A stretch of DNA of 64,000 nucleotides from Brachycybe producta (GCA_036925085.1 JAUPFP010000002.1:8521890-8585889); one strand, 5' to 3'; shown: positions 22,527-35,526, numbered from the stretch's first letter. Notes: generated by a model not told the origin, from the sequence alone. Numbers and translations are program-made.

Positions 22527-22742
22527 TAGGTCCACTAGGTGACCAACACTTCAAAACTGTAGGTCACTGAGTGACCTACTCTTGAGAACTTTTTTTTTAA
22601 TTCGTTGATTAGGTTAAATTAAGCTTGTTGCAGGGGGTCTTGGGTCCTCCCTCAGAATGTAAAAAAAGCGTAGGTAACTGAGTGACCCAAAAGTTCTTCT
22701 CCAAATAGTTATATCCGAAAGTGTAGGTCACCTAGTGACCGA
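22527..22742. repeat. Four TAGGTCACTNAGTGACC palindromes
   Basis: Related palindromes lie at 22527, 22560, 22671 and 22724. The second is GTAGGTCACT-G-AGTGACCTAC, perfect around one central base. AGGTCA resembles a nuclear receptor half-site. Confidence 0.65.
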
Positions 22743-24064
22743 TTACGATTAGTTTGTTCCATTATTTAACTACACAATAGTTCATGAATAAATATACAAA
22801 ATACGTTCAATTCTTAAGCGCTTTTATGAAGTGCCTGTCATTAAATAAAGGTGGCCGAATTCTTTAAATCTTGATTCAGTTGTTTAGGAAGTTTGAAATG
22901 AACTGCGTCTCATACATCTAAGCAAGCTTATCGAGGGTATGCTGCGAAAGCGATTATAAATTCGCTTTTGATGGCGCTTTTTTTAAGGCGCATTTCATGT
23001 CAAAAAAGTTGGCCCTCATTCTTTAAATCTTATTCAATTTTTTTTTTGTAAAAAGAAAATTTTGAAATGAATTGCGCCTCATACATAGCAAACTTTTCTA
23101 GATGCTGCTGGTTGCTGCACAAGCGCTTTTATGGACTGAATGCGCGGCGCGCGCGCTCCTCTACTTTTATTAAAAAAATATAGGCAAGCAAATTTCAATG
23201 TCAATGCTATTCAGTTTAGAATTATATTTATTGTTTGATCCATAAATATTTGTGTCTTTGGAAGAGGTTTAAGTTAAAAAACCCTGTGTACAGAATAAAG
23301 TTGACGCCCATTCATTGTTTCAAGTTTGTGGGTGAGTTGACTAAACAGGGTCATTAATTTTTAGACCTAAACTTGAGATAATGGGAAGCTGAGAACTAGA
23401 AAAAAATGTTTGTGTTTTGGTTAGGGGGAAATGGGGTGGGAGGTGGGGGAAGTTTGAAAAGGGGATGGGGGGGTGTGGGAGAGAATTTCTCTCTTCCTTA
23501 CTTATAAGTGTGTGTGGCCATAAAAAGAGATTGAACTCAAATATGGGATTAACTGTGTTTTTATATGAACTTGCTACTGGAGGAGTAGGTTCATTATGAT
23601 GTTCAGAAATTATTAAGGGTGGTAAATGAGGGAGGGGGGAGGGAGAGAGAGAGAAAGGGGCTTGCCAAGCATTGTGTTGTTTTTGTTGGTTGAAACAAAC
23701 AATACAATAGACAACAAGACAGATGAAGAACCCTGCTGAATAGTGACTTCCGGTGAATAACAAGGAATCCACTATTATTTTTATCATTGACTCGTGCTGA
23801 TTTTTCATTTAAGAGGCCTACAAATTTACAATGTAGGCTTATAATTTAAGAAGAAGAAGAAGAAAAAAAAAGCATTCAAGGTGATTTTCAGCTTGTGTGT
23901 GTGTGTTCCATCTCATTTGTGTCCCATTTCAAATGATTTCCATCTAAAAAAAAACCCACCGAGGGTTGGAAGTGGAGGCTAGCAGTCCTTCTAGAGAATA
24001 TGCAGTTAATGTGGTATCCGCTGTAATGCAGAAAGCACACTCAGCGCTCATCACTCAGTTAGCT
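22743..24064. other. Intergenic, no gene seen
   Basis: Holds two copies of a phrase about an AAGCGCTTTTATG motif near 22818 and 23125, and G-rich tracts near 23425-23480 and 23630-23660. The 155-codon minus-strand frame at 23341-23808 is low complexity and unsupported. Confidence 0.5.
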
Positions 24065-24480
24065 CACACTTTATGAGAGAACTAACATAAAAAGCTTATT
24101 TTAAAAGCTATCAATATGAAAATACCCTTTAGTGATTGAAGCTACCCCTCTAGTTTCACTTCAAATTTTCTTTTACTTTTGCTTCTGGTTATTCTTTCAG
24201 AATAGAGCAAACTTATGAAAAATTTGAAAGTGTTTTAGAAACTAGAAGGGTAGCTCAATCACTTTAATTTATTTCATATTGATATCTTTCAAAATAAACT
24301 TTATATAGAAAAAAACATGGTCTGCTTAAATTTGGGTCATTTTCAGACTGGCTTAAAAAGTTTATTTTGAAAGATATTAAACATGAAAAACCCCTTAAGT
24401 TATTGAGAGCATACCCTTCTAGTTTCTAGAACCTTTGAGGTTTTTTTGTTAATTTTGCTCAAGACTGAAAAACAGAATAG
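24065..24480. mobile_element. Family 4 fold-back repeat, tandem or composite copy
   Basis: AGAAACTAGAAGGGTAGCTC at 24237 is flanked by inverse forms near 24130 and 24404, so at least one and a half copies are present. Confidence 0.65.
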
Positions 24481-25040
24481 GTCTACGGGAAGATTCCGAC
24501 AAGCGGAAAAACCACCAGAAAACAGAATTAGAAATACGTTTTCTGTTTTCTTTTTGAACTTACAAAAAATATAATATGGTGCTTTTGGTATAAGTTCTTT
24601 ACAAAGTGAAATTCAGTTTGAATTTGTTTTTTTTTTCAGCGCGTGTGATTCTCTGTTAACCCATACTTGGAGGGGCGTTTTACAGTTTAAAAAAACCACA
24701 TTAAACCTTACCATTATTTTGACTATAATCTTAGACCAATAAGTCATTTTTGAATGACGTTATTTCGTAAGAGGAGAATGAATGAAGAATATTTGTCTGC
24801 TATTCATATCAGATGAGCTCAAGGTCACAGTCTTATATGGAACACGCGCGCGTGCGTGATGTTGTTGGTGGTTGAAGAATGGGGGGTTTTACATGACATT
24901 GAATTAAAATTTCATCATCAATTGGTACCACTTGTGGTTGCAATGTATATTACTTGTTTGCAATACAGAGTGTGTCGATAAAACTTAAAAAAAAGGACGG
25001 ATTTAGTAGTAAAGCTTCCTACATTTGATGGTCTACAAAC
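24481..25040. other. Intergenic, no gene seen
   Basis: AT-rich sequence with short microsatellite-like bits and an ACGCGCGCGTGCG patch near 24844. Confidence 0.45.
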
Positions 25041-25443
25041 TTACGCCTCGTTTTCACTGCGATATTTCTATCGTGAGAGTAGCTGTCATGAATGATAGTT
25101 CACTCTCACGATAGCAACTGTCTACATGCGTTGAAGTAAACGTGATAGTTGTCTGTCACATGACAGTGTGACGACTACTTCATAGATATTGAGTCAACAA
25201 CAGTGTTGCCTCTCTCTCCCTCTAGAAGCCAAATTTCCCTACAAAGTGGATATTTCCCTACAAGCGGTCACACAACAACTATTATTATCGCGACAGTACT
25301 ATCAACTATCTAGTCAAACGAGATAGTTGTGATAGTGCTATCGCAACAGTGTGATAGTGACCATCAGGTGGGCTTCACGATGACAGTTCTCGCGATAGTT
25401 GCTGCTCTCATGACAGCAACTGTCATTGTGAAAACGGGACTTA
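25041..25443. mobile_element. Fold-back MITE with CGTTTTCAC ends
   Basis: CCTCGTTTTCACTGCGATA at the left is mirrored by CATTGTGAAAACGGGAC at the right. The interior repeats CGATAGT and ATGACAG motifs in both orientations. Confidence 0.7.
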
Positions 25444-25589
25444 AAGGTGATTCAATAGATATTTTACATTGTTTTCGTCCCTCCGGATGGCTCCGGATCG
25501 TTCTATACGAGTTAGTTCTCTTCTCACTCGCGGTTTTGAGAAAATTTAACTTTTCAAGCGAACGTTTTTCAGGAGAAAATTACGAAAAA

Positions 25590-25935
25590 AAAAAAAATTC
25601 AGTGTTTTAGAAATTAGAACAGTTGGTCATAATGTTAAAAGTTTTTTTTACGATGATATCTTACAAAATAAACTTTTTATGACAGTTTGAAAAATGGCGA
25701 AAATAGTTTTTCATGAAATTTCAATGGAAAAACTTCAGAAAACGGGGGGTCATTTGACTCATTTTCAAAGTTGAGCATTAAAATGTTTATTTTTTAAGAT
25801 ATTGTTACGAAACAAACTTTTACGTTTTGAAAACAATTTGATTTGTTTTGGCTTAAAAAGATGTGTCATATTCAAATTGACATAAAAAGTTTATTTTGAA
25901 AGATATGATTAAACTGAAAACACAAATTTACACTT
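25590..25935. mobile_element. Family 4 fold-back repeat, divergent copy
   Basis: TTAGAAATTAGAACAG and ATATCTTACAAAATAAAC occur near the left, with AAAAAGTTTATTTTGAAAG near the right. The core is recognisable but worn. Confidence 0.5.
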
Positions 25936-26228
25936 TAAAACCACCGTAATTTTTTTTATTAACTTAATTACTAAAAGAGAAAAAACAATATCTTTTTGTG
26001 AATTGCGTTCAGTTTTCAGCTACAAATCCTGATTTTTTTTTAAATAAATTTTTTGATTTGAAAACGTAAAGATGAACTCATTGAATTATCTTTATAGATA
26101 AACTTTTGTGACAGTTTGAGAATGGGGTTGTTTCATAATTTATTGCTTATGAAAGTTTGATGGAAATGATCGATTTCAATAGTTGTTTTCAGGTGTAAAA
26201 TGAAGAGAAACCTTAAAGTGTATTAACT

Positions 26229-26540
26229 AATACCTAGTACACACCTGATAATTTAAATGCATTTAAATAATAAACGTGTTCTACAGAGCCCTCTGTGAAG
26301 AACAAACAAACAATATTATCGAATTCAATTTATTCAGTTAATAATCTGAAAATATTGAGTTAATACTTATATATAATTATAGAAACTATTGACGAAATAT
26401 TGATTTAGTATTTCAATTTAAAATATTAATTAATATTTAAGTCAATTTTTATTTGGGTTCATGTCCTTAAGTGGATTCCGTATAATTCACCTAAACACAT
26501 TTAATTTGAATTCATTTAACTCATGTGTGTAAAAGGTATA
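26229..26540 (+). mobile_element. MITE family 1, copy C
   Basis: It starts ATACCTAGTACACACCTGA and ends CATGTGTGTAAAAGGTATA. The interior agrees closely with copy B. Confidence 0.85.
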
Positions 26541-26810
26541 ATAAGAGTATTTCGATGTTGTCTATAAAATGTTTATTTTGAAAGATATCAACGTGAAAAC
26601 ACTTATCAAGACACCTATCAATAATAAAGCATAATAATCTTTTGAAACAGACATATATTAAGGTTCCACAACCAAGAAGCCATTTTATTAAAAAAATGAT
26701 TAAAAATTGAAATTTTAATAAAAGTGGCTTTTTGGTTCTGTTTACATTTGTGGAATCTTAATATATATCTATACGACTTTTTCAAAAGAAAATTATGTTT
26801 TATTTAGAGG

Positions 26811-27233
26811 TGGGACGAATCCTAAATTTTCTCGATTTCGAATCCTCTCCCGAATCTCGAATCTCTCGAATCTTCTTCATATAAGAATCCTATATTATTC
26901 ATTAAGAAGATACAAATAAATGAAATAATATTAAATATTAAATTATTAATAATAAACAGTGTGGCTTCACTCAGGGTCGCCACAAGGTGATGATATTGGT
27001 GATCCTGGTATAACACCGAAATTGCAACAATCGCCGGTTTTTTTGTTAGTGAACACTTCTGTTGGACGTCAACGGAGTTAAAACTATTTTTACCGAAGTT
27101 TTTAACATTTTTTTTTAGGTTAGGATTCGAAAGATTCGAAAGACGAAAAAAGCGTGAAGATTCGAGTTTTCGAATCTCGAATATTTTTCAAGATTCGCAG
27201 GATTCGATGATTCGAATGGCCCATTCCTAGTTT
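26811..27233 (-). mobile_element. Family 3 repeat, longest copy
   Basis: It begins GAGGTGGGACGAATCC and ends GATTCGAATGGCCCATTCC, which are roughly inverted. The interior matches the copies at 12297 and 29708. Confidence 0.75.
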
Positions 27234-28515
27234 TAATATAATTTTACAGTCAAGAATTTATATAAAAAAATTTTTTTTACTATCATATTAATGTTTTGGT
27301 TTTTAATATTATGAAATTTTAAGATGTGTTCATTAACTTTACTAACTGCATTAACTTAAAATTCACAAACTAAAAAAAAACAACAGTTGAAAAGTTGTTA
27401 CATTTTGTGTAAGTTTTTCGCACTTTAAACTGAAGCCCAATTTAAAATGCCCAAAACGCATAAAAAACCGTCTTACTGTTCTTTTGTTGTTTGAGCCACC
27501 ACCCTTTTATTTGCCTCTTTATTGGCCCCTATAGAATTGGCCTAATTTTGTAGCCTATAAAGAGGCAGAGATCTGAACGAATTGTTTTTGAACGTGTTTT
27601 TGGCAACCCTCTCTCTGGTCCTTGGCCCCACAGGTTGTGCTACTACCATTTTTATGGCCCTATACTTTTTTCTAATCGCATTCGATGTTGATTGGCACTT
27701 AGAGATTTTTTGTTGTTGTTACTTTGAAAGACAGCCATTGTCCTGTACTTGCTAAAGGACCACTAAAAGTAGAGGAACACATAGTATTGGGATAGAATGA
27801 AGATAATAAGCCTATAGATAAATTGTTTAAAAAAAACGTTTATGTATTTCATTGAACTTGATTGAAACTGCGTGACTCTTCTAGCCTCTTAACTTTTCAT
27901 TCCTAAGAAACTTCTGAACAGGGTTCTAATAAGCCTTTTTAAGGTGATTTTAGGTGTTTCAGGTCTAAGGAGCAAAATTAAGAGAAATTTTAAGTGTTTT
28001 AGAAATTAGTAACTAGAAGGGTTAGCTCAGTCACTGAAGGGTTACATGATTTGTTTTTTTGCTCTGAGAGATAAAGCTAAAACAAGCTTTTTATTGCAAT
28101 CAGGATGAAAATATCATTTAAGTGATACAGCTGTACGTTCTAGTTTTTAAAACACTTGATTAATTTCTTCTTATTGTGTTGTTGCTCTTCTGAAACACAG
28201 AATAACCAGAGTTCGTAAATGGCCTATTTATAAAACATCTTAACGCCGTATTCAAAAGACGTTGCTTAAATGAAGTTAAGCTTAAACTGTGACGCAATGC
28301 AACACATTACATATAGGTCTAGTTAGTTTATGGATAATTTTTAAGTTTAGCTTTGTTTTAGTTTCACTTTGGTTTAAGTAACATATTAGAATATATACGG
28401 CTGTTCAAATAGCTCTTCGTCAAACAGGGTTTGTCTATATTGTAACCCTTTTTTAAAGGGTTCTATAGTTAAAGTATAAATATGCTGTTTCCGGCTTTAA
28501 TTTTGTCTTCTATGT
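27234..28515. other. Intergenic; includes a family 4 fragment (about 27985-28190)
   Basis: AACTAGAAGGGTTAGCTCAG near 28013 and the inverse form near 28120 show a family 4 copy. No gene is seen. Confidence 0.5.
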
Positions 28516-28830
28516 TATACCTTCTACACACATGTGTTTAAATGAATTCAAATTAAATGTGTTTAGGTGAATTATACGGAATCCAGTTAAGGACGTGAAC
28601 AAGATAAAAATTGACTTTATTATTAATATTTTAAATGGAAAATACTAAATCAATATTTTTTCAATAGTTTATATATTTTATATTTAAGTATTAACTCCAT
28701 ATTTTCAAATTATTAACTGAATAAATTGAATTCGACGACATATTGTTTGTTTGCCCTTCACAGGGCTCTGTAGAACACGTTTATTAAATTATTTAAATGC
28801 ATTTAAATTATCAGGTGTGTACTAGGTATA
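28516..28830 (-). mobile_element. MITE family 1, copy D
   Basis: The ends are TATACCTTCTACACACATG and CAGGTGTGTACTAGGTATA. The internal blocks match the other copies in inverted orientation. Confidence 0.85.
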
Positions 28831-28929
28831 AGGATCTATCTAGACTCTATATAAAGTAAAGTTGGCTACAGATTTGTTAATTCGGGCTTGTCAATCATCC
28901 TTTGGTTTTCTTTTTTGAAAAAAGAATTG

Positions 28930-29180
28930 TGTTTTCTATCAAAGAAACTGATTAGAGGCTAGAATTCGTCAAAGATTAAAATACAGCTGAATAACATTAT
29001 TTTGTAGTTAAGCTATAGCTTAACTAAAAAATAAACAATAATATTAGTAAGACAAAAATACAGATGAATAATTATTATTTTGTATATATACAAAATAATG
29101 TAGTTTAATTCTTGAAGAACTTAAGCCTCTAACCATCCTCTTTCATAGCAAAAAAGTATAATTCTTTTTGTCTTACTAAT
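28930..29180. mobile_element. Family 2-like fold-back fragment
   Basis: GATTAGAGGCTAGAATTC at 28951 is mirrored by AAGCCTCTAACCATC near 29130. Inner hairpins (GTTAAGCTATAGCTTAAC and ATTTTGTATATATACAAAAT) lie between. Confidence 0.6.
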
Positions 29181-29707
29181 ATTATTATTGCTTATTTTTG
29201 CATCATTGGAATTGCAAAAAAGCGTTACTAAGCAAACGGATTGTCAAGCCAGAATTAGTGACTGTCTCTGTGCCCAAATTTTTGTTGTTTTAAAATATAG
29301 TTGATTATATTTTAAAACAAAAAAGCATCCGGTATATGAAAAATATTTTTTAACGTTTTTCATGTAACAGGAGGAGAGATTATTTTTTCTTCTTTGATTA
29401 TGCTTTTGTTGGTTTTGTTACATAATATCTGTATGTAATGTATGCATGTTGTACACTTGGTAGAAAAAAACATAGATGGGAAGAAGGGTGAGGAGGAGGA
29501 GGAGGATGAACCGTTTTTCAAATGACATTGATAACAATTTGATGGTATATATGGTTGCATAAGAGTCGTCAGACTCAAAATGTAGTCATAATAGGTTTTT
29601 TTTGTTGTTTGACTGTGACGTCTTTATATAAGTATAAAATAATAATGAAGCGTGAATTTTCAAAACGTTGTACACGCCAAAATTTAAATTTTTCAGTATA
29701 ATATAAT
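29181..29707. other. Intergenic, no gene seen
   Basis: Contains the hairpin GTTTTAAAATATAG-TTGA-TTATATTTTAAAAC at about 29288-29320 and a GAGGAGGAGG run. No gene. Confidence 0.45.
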
Positions 29708-30030
29708 AGACAAAATTAGAATCCGAATCCTAAAAGGTTCTCGAATTCCTCGAATCTTTCATATAAGAATCCTATATTATTCATTAAGAATGGACAAATA
29801 AATGAAATAATATTAAATATTAAATTATTAATAATTAAAAAAAAAACAAGTGTGGCTTCACTCAGGGTTGCCACAAGGTGATCCATTGGTGATCCTGGTG
29901 CAACACCGAAATTACAACAATCGCCGGTTTTTTTTTTGGTTAGTGAACGCTTCTACTGGACGTCAATGGAGTTAAAAACTAATTTTGAAAAAGGTTTTAA
30001 CATTTTTTTTTAAGGTTAGGATTCGAAAGG
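29708..30030 (-). mobile_element. Family 3 repeat, third copy
   Basis: It shares GTGTGGCTTCACTCAGGG, GTGATCCTGGT and CAATCGCCGG with the copy at 26811. The right end after 30030 appears truncated. Confidence 0.7.
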
Positions 30031-31874
30031 CGAGCGAGAGCTTGCTTAGCCACTTAGCACACGTCCGAAAACGGTGGTTCGTAGTGTGGCCACTGTCTAG
30101 ATATAGATTATAGGAGCTCTATAGCTATTGATAAAAAAACCCGTCATAGACTTACAAGTTGTTTTAAATTGTAAACAGACGGTCAGTTTTGGCTTGTCAA
30201 TCTGTGGACGTAAGAACGTCTACATTTCTTCAAATTATAATGCTTTTTGCAATAATGAGAAAATGAGCAAAACAATTAGTAATTAAAAAAAGAGAAGAAA
30301 AATAAGCGCTGCCCACGCAAAACTTCAAATAGAAAATAACACAAACAAGCCAGAGTTGATCGTATACATAAGCTACATTAAAACTGTCGACTTTCGATTT
30401 TTCTTTCTGCCTTTGAAATGTTTCTTATCAAAGATATCGATGAAAATGACGATGCAATATGAAGCGACAATGATGCATGTTATAATTATTATTATGCTTG
30501 ATAAAATGCATCTTTGCTTACTCTTCTATAGCTTCGAAACATTTTAAAATTGTTTCATATTGATCTAAGTTGCTTTTTTTTTTTAAAAAAAAGCGTTGCA
30601 ATCGATTTGCTGCACCTAAATTTTATTCAACTTAAATGTGTGAAAAATTTCAATATCGATTCTTTAGCTACAAAGAAAAAATGCTGTAAAAAACGCATTC
30701 AAGTTAGTATGAAGCGAATTGAAACAGCAAAAAAAGCTCAAATTCAAACATAAAAAAAAAAATCCTCCAAAGCCCACAATTTATGCTGGTTAATTATAGA
30801 TGGTTGTATTAGAACCCCCCCCCCCCCCCCCCCTCCTATTGTACAGTACTCCAATATTATATAGTCATTGACTCATTAGGATTATATAGGCATCTTTGGA
30901 TATATCAGGGTCTCAACATTGTCATGGTGCATATTCAGTGTCACCCTCATTTCTACTCTTCTTTCTAATTCACCCACTCATATAGACCCACTTCACTCCG
31001 ATGACCGATCACAAAAATATAGACCTACTCGTCTATATAATAATAGTAATAAAAAAACGCATACAATTAGGCCTACTCAAGATCAGGTTTAATTAGATGC
31101 GTTCTCATGAGAGAGTCTGGTGCAATTGGATGGAGGGGTGGAGGAGAGAGGATTTGGAGACGGGGGTGGAAAAGAGGGTTAGTGGCCGCCGCATGAAGCG
31201 CTAGCAATCGAGCGTGAGAAGCGAGAGGTTTGCTCTCTCTCGATAACAGCAACAACAACAGGCACATTAAAAAAAGCGTTCTGAAAGCGCTTTTTATTCG
31301 CTCTTTATAAATAGCTTAGAGAAAATGAAGGTAGTAGTAGGCCTATATATACATTGAGTTTCAGTAATACATATAATACATATAGATATTTATATATTCT
31401 GGATATAAGGGCAACAATGCCGGCTTGGTTTTTTTTGGTTGCGTTCTTCTTCTTCTTCTTCTTCTGCAGAAGTCGATGAATGAGACCGTACCATTATGCA
31501 ATTGAGGGGGCGATCATACAAATATCGCGGCCACTTTTTTAAGTGCCCTATTATGATTTTGTTGGCTGAAAACCCGGGGATGTTGTTAGGGAAGGAGGAG
31601 GAAGAGGATGAAGGGAGAGAGATTTTGACGCTCGTTTAAAGGTGATAGTTTGATAGATTTCAGCTGTCTTATGTCACAATTTAAAAGTAAACGGGCGACT
31701 GATATTAATTGCTTCAATTTTATAGGAAAAAATATATAACAACCCATGTGTGTTATGTTTTTTTAGTATGTTGCATGCTATTATGGCATATGTTGCGCAA
31801 CATCGCAAACCAGTAAAGTTTATCTTTAAAGGTTTGTTTTTAAAGTTGATAATGCACATCATGCAGAAAGTGAT
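30031..31874. other. Intergenic, no gene seen
   Basis: A poly-C run is at about 30816-30832, a CTT repeat at about 31447-31463, and a purine-rich patch at 31125-31180. The frames at 30356-30753 lack domains. Confidence 0.5.
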
Positions 31875-32360
31875 TTTCAAGTGAAAAATGAAGAGAAATT
31901 TGAATATGTTTTTGAAACTAGGTAGGTAGTTCAATAATTTAAAGGTGTTTTTATGGTATTGATATCTTTCAAAATAAGCTTTTTATGCGTTTTTTTTTAA
32001 ATGACCCACCTTTAAACATAGAGATCTCTATACAAAAAAAAATGTTTATCATTGAAAAGACTAAAGTGGTTTTAAATTGTAAATGTTCCCTTGAACTCTT
32101 GATTATTCTGTCTATCAGGTGCAAAATGAAAAGGAATTTGAATGTATTTTAGGAACTAGATGAGTAGCTTAATCACTTAAAAGGTCTTTCTTGTTGATAT
32201 CTTTCAAAATAAGCTTTTTATGCGAGTTTGAAAATGACCCAACTTGACTTGAACCTGCAGCTGTATACGCTTTCTAGTTTCTAAAATACTTTCTATTTTC
32301 TCTTAATTTTGCTTTCGGAACATCAGAATAATGAGTGTTCGAAAATCAGCTGTTTATAAA
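31875..32360. mobile_element. Two family 4 fold-back repeats in tandem
   Basis: GATATCTTTCAAAATAAGC occurs near 31960 and again near 32197. Each is preceded by an ACTAG-GTAG-T(C/T)AAT core, and an inverse TTTCTAGTTTCTAAA is at about 32270. Confidence 0.6.
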
Positions 32361-33062
32361 GTTGATTTAAAAACTAGAATAGTAATGGAATCACGTCTTG
32401 TTGAGTCAGTTTGGATGGTGATATCTTTCAAAATCAACGTTTTGTAACACTTTGTGAAAATGGTTCTGAAATTTTGTATACACTGCAACCTCTACTATAG
32501 TTCGACCTGTTAATCTATCAAATTTGGACGGAGGATCCTTAAATGACCACCTGTGTCCAGGATCCTCCGTTATAGGAGGGAGGGAGGGAGGGTGCCTTTA
32601 ATGGCGTATACTTTTCAACAAAATTATAAAAACTACACTCCTGTAAGTCCCAAAAATAAAACAAAAAACATGTCTTAAGGTATAAACATAATCTTGTACC
32701 GAAAAAACGTATAGTTCTATATTTACTTGTTCTTCTTTCTGGTTCAATTGTTAAGAGAGAATGACGCAGCGGCCTTTAAAGGGTGTTATTTTTGTGTTTC
32801 GTTGATTACGTATACGATGTAATGTGGCGTAAACGTGACCCCGATTATTGTGTACTTGCATAGCCTAATTTAGGGTTTTTATTTTTGGTTGTGTGTCCTC
32901 CTCGTCTCCTCGTGTAATAATAATATTAGGTCATTTGCACAGAAACAAGTTAAAATTGGCGTCACAACTATTTTTTTTTTAAAGACTGGTTTTTAATTAG
33001 CCTATACTCTTGTATATCTATATATGATATATACTAAATATTTTAGGTGACTGATGATTAAA
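32361..33062. other. Intergenic; possible Tigger/pogo-like end
   Basis: ACTGCAACCTCTACTATAG near 32482 resembles the ends of some pogo-type MITEs, from memory only. GGATCCTCCGTTATAGGAGGG near 32560 is GC-rich against the flank. No gene. Confidence 0.3.
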
Positions 33063-33650
33063 CAGCTGAAATTAACAAGCGCCAATTAGAGCAAACGCAA
33101 AACTAAACAAGCGCCAAATTATGCAAACGTCAAACTGAATAATCCTGAAATTCAAGAAACGGCAAACTGGACAAGGGCTAAATTAAAGTTGCGCCAAATT
33201 CAACTTGATCGAACTCCAATTGGAGCAAACTCAAAACTGGACAAACTATGAATTGGACGGACATCAAATTGAAGAAATAAAAAAACTAGACAAGTTCTAA
33301 ATTGAACAAACGCCAGTTGGAAAAAACAAACGCCAAATTGAACAAGTGCTGAACAAAAGTTGAATTGAAGTTGCGCCAAACTGAACAAACGCCAGTTGGA
33401 GCAAACTCAAAACTGGACAAACGACGAATTGAACAGACTTTAAATTGAAGGAATATCAAAATGGACAAGGGCTATATTGGGAAAAAATTGGAAAACAAAC
33501 GCCAAATTGAATAAGTGCCTCAGTCAATAAACGCCAAATTGAAGAGACATTTAATTGGACCAGGGCTAAACTTAAGAAGCTCCCGTAAAGTGAACGAACG
33601 TCAATTGCGCCAAACTCCAAACTGAACAAGCGCCAAATTAAACAGGATGA
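33063..33650. repeat. Degenerate minisatellite, 16-bp unit
   Basis: The array is built of variants of AAACGCCAAATTGAAC, read in step of 16 bp with occasional insertions. Two blocks of about 190 bp (around 33155-33345 and 33350-33520) share the same order of variant units, a higher-order repeat. Minus-strand frames across it encode only the repeated sequence and are not genes. Confidence 0.8.
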
Positions 33651-35060
33651 TGCATGGCAAAATTTGAATAACTGTTGCAAGTTACGCTTTATAGAGGAGG
33701 CTGTTAACATTTTGGTAGTTTTATTAAACCTTAATATTGGCATGCATTTTGACGGTTTATTTAGGTTGGCGTTGGTTCAATTTGGCTTTCAAACAACAGC
33801 ACTAATTATTTAACACTACAAACGTGCGTATATATTGATTGTCCAGTAAATGGTCATCATTTTCATATTGGTTTGCAACCAGGCCAGTGAAGGGGGGGGG
33901 GGCAGGTGGGCCAAGTAGCATAGTCCTACGATTTTTAGGTGGTATTAAACATGTAAAACGTTCATTGAGGCTAAAGCTAAATAAAACTTCTGAAAAGGAA
34001 CCGAAATTATAAGAAAAAGTGTTTGTAAAAGATATATAGCACTGCAGCAGTGTGACCGTAACCAAATGTAGAAGACACACAGATGACACAGCAACACTGA
34101 TACACAACATTTATATTTAGCACTGATAAAAAAAATACTTAATGAGCAGTTTGAAATTGGAGGACCGACATTTCCCATCTGGCCTGGGCCTATTACCAGC
34201 TTTGGTACGGCCCTATAATTGCAACTGCCTTCATAAGTTTGGAGGTTTAGAACCCATATATTCGAGCGTATAGTTGTAAGTATAATCAAGAGGGAAGTTG
34301 CACACAAAGTGAAAGACCAGCAAAAAAAAAAATGTCTATTTTGCATGTTTTTGAATTGTATAAATTTTGGACGTATAATGCAGAATATTATAAGCATCAC
34401 GCTTTTATTAATCCAACTTTTGAAAGAATTTCATTATTTATTTGAAACCTATAGAAGATTGATTAATGAAGGTTAATTATGTATATGACATGTTTTAATG
34501 GTAAAGTGAAGGTTAAAATGTGACGTCACACATAGATCAACTGTTAATTTTCTATGTTTATTGCCAGCCAGCATTCTAAAAGTTTGTTTAAAAAGAAGCT
34601 AAGCTTATACACAAAGCTAAACTTAAAAAACTTCTCTATATATAGACATGCTATAGAACATTTGTTAAGGACATGTTTTCAGTGGGTCCCGTTTTCAGTT
34701 TAGCGGTCCCAGAACTTATATGCCCCAGTCTATATTATCATTCAAAAGCATGTATTTGAGTTGGCCAGTTTATTGTTTAAAGTTGAAGTATACCGTTATT
34801 TATGAAATGAACACTTTTGAAACTTAAGGTTATAGTTAAGGTTAGTTAAGTTAAGGTTATACTTAAGGTATAGTTATTAACAACATATCAAAATGTACTT
34901 CTACAAAAGATGAATGAAATTAGATCCAGTGTTGAATTAAAGAAAATATTGAATTTTTTTTTAAAAAAAAAGTCAGGATTTTTTTGAAAAAAAAAGTCGT
35001 TTTCGTCAGAAGAGAAATTACATTTAAACCTCCGTTTTTTTTTAAATCTTGAGAGATTTG
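33651..35060. other. Intergenic, no gene seen
   Basis: Has one more pair of 16-bp-type units near 33757-33800 in inverted orientation and a G run near 33892. Minus-strand frames at 33802-34400 carry no recognisable domain. Confidence 0.45.
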
Positions 35061-35065
35061 TTTAA

Positions 35066-35285
35066 TTGCAAACGCCCCGGTGTCCAAGTGCAGGTTGTAA
35101 TCAACACTTGTGGTACTGGAGGTCCCGGTTTCGAATCCCAGGGGTAAACGGTCATAAAACCACATTCACCAATTGTGGACCAAATGGTTCGTCATCATCA
35201 TCATCATCATTATCATTGTCCGCGACCCTGCACTGTGTGGGATGTGGTCCAGGGAAAGAAGACGAAGAAGAAATTTGTTTAATTT
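35066..35285 (+). mobile_element. tRNA-derived SINE candidate
   Basis: GGTTTCGAATCCC at about 35128 is a good RNA polymerase III B box, and GGTGTCCAAGTG about 50 bp upstream could be a weak A box. A CATCATCATCATCAT run and a GAAGAAGACGAAGAAG tail follow. There is no intact tRNA fold. Confidence 0.5.
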
Positions 35286-35526
35286 TTTGAACAATTACAA
35301 TTTCATATGTTGCTAATAATTAATAGAAGTTTTGCTTAGATGTTCCACACTTGAGGACGTTGGTTAATATACCTTCACTCACTGTCCAATCAAGGTTTAA
35401 CTACACAAAGCAAAAGACCTGTGACCTTTAATGATAATTAGGGTCCTTATGAATGTTTTGTTATTGTGTTTCGCCTCGAGTTGTAACTAATATATTATTT
35501 TGTTGTTGTTTTGTTTTTTTCAATAG

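Noticed and set aside
23341..23808. 155-codon minus-strand gene
   Set aside because: Low-complexity Pro/Ser/Phe translation of a G-rich tract with no domain.
33200..33743. Minus-strand proteins with repeated VQFGVC-like phrases
   Set aside because: Direct translation of the 16-bp satellite in overlapping frames.
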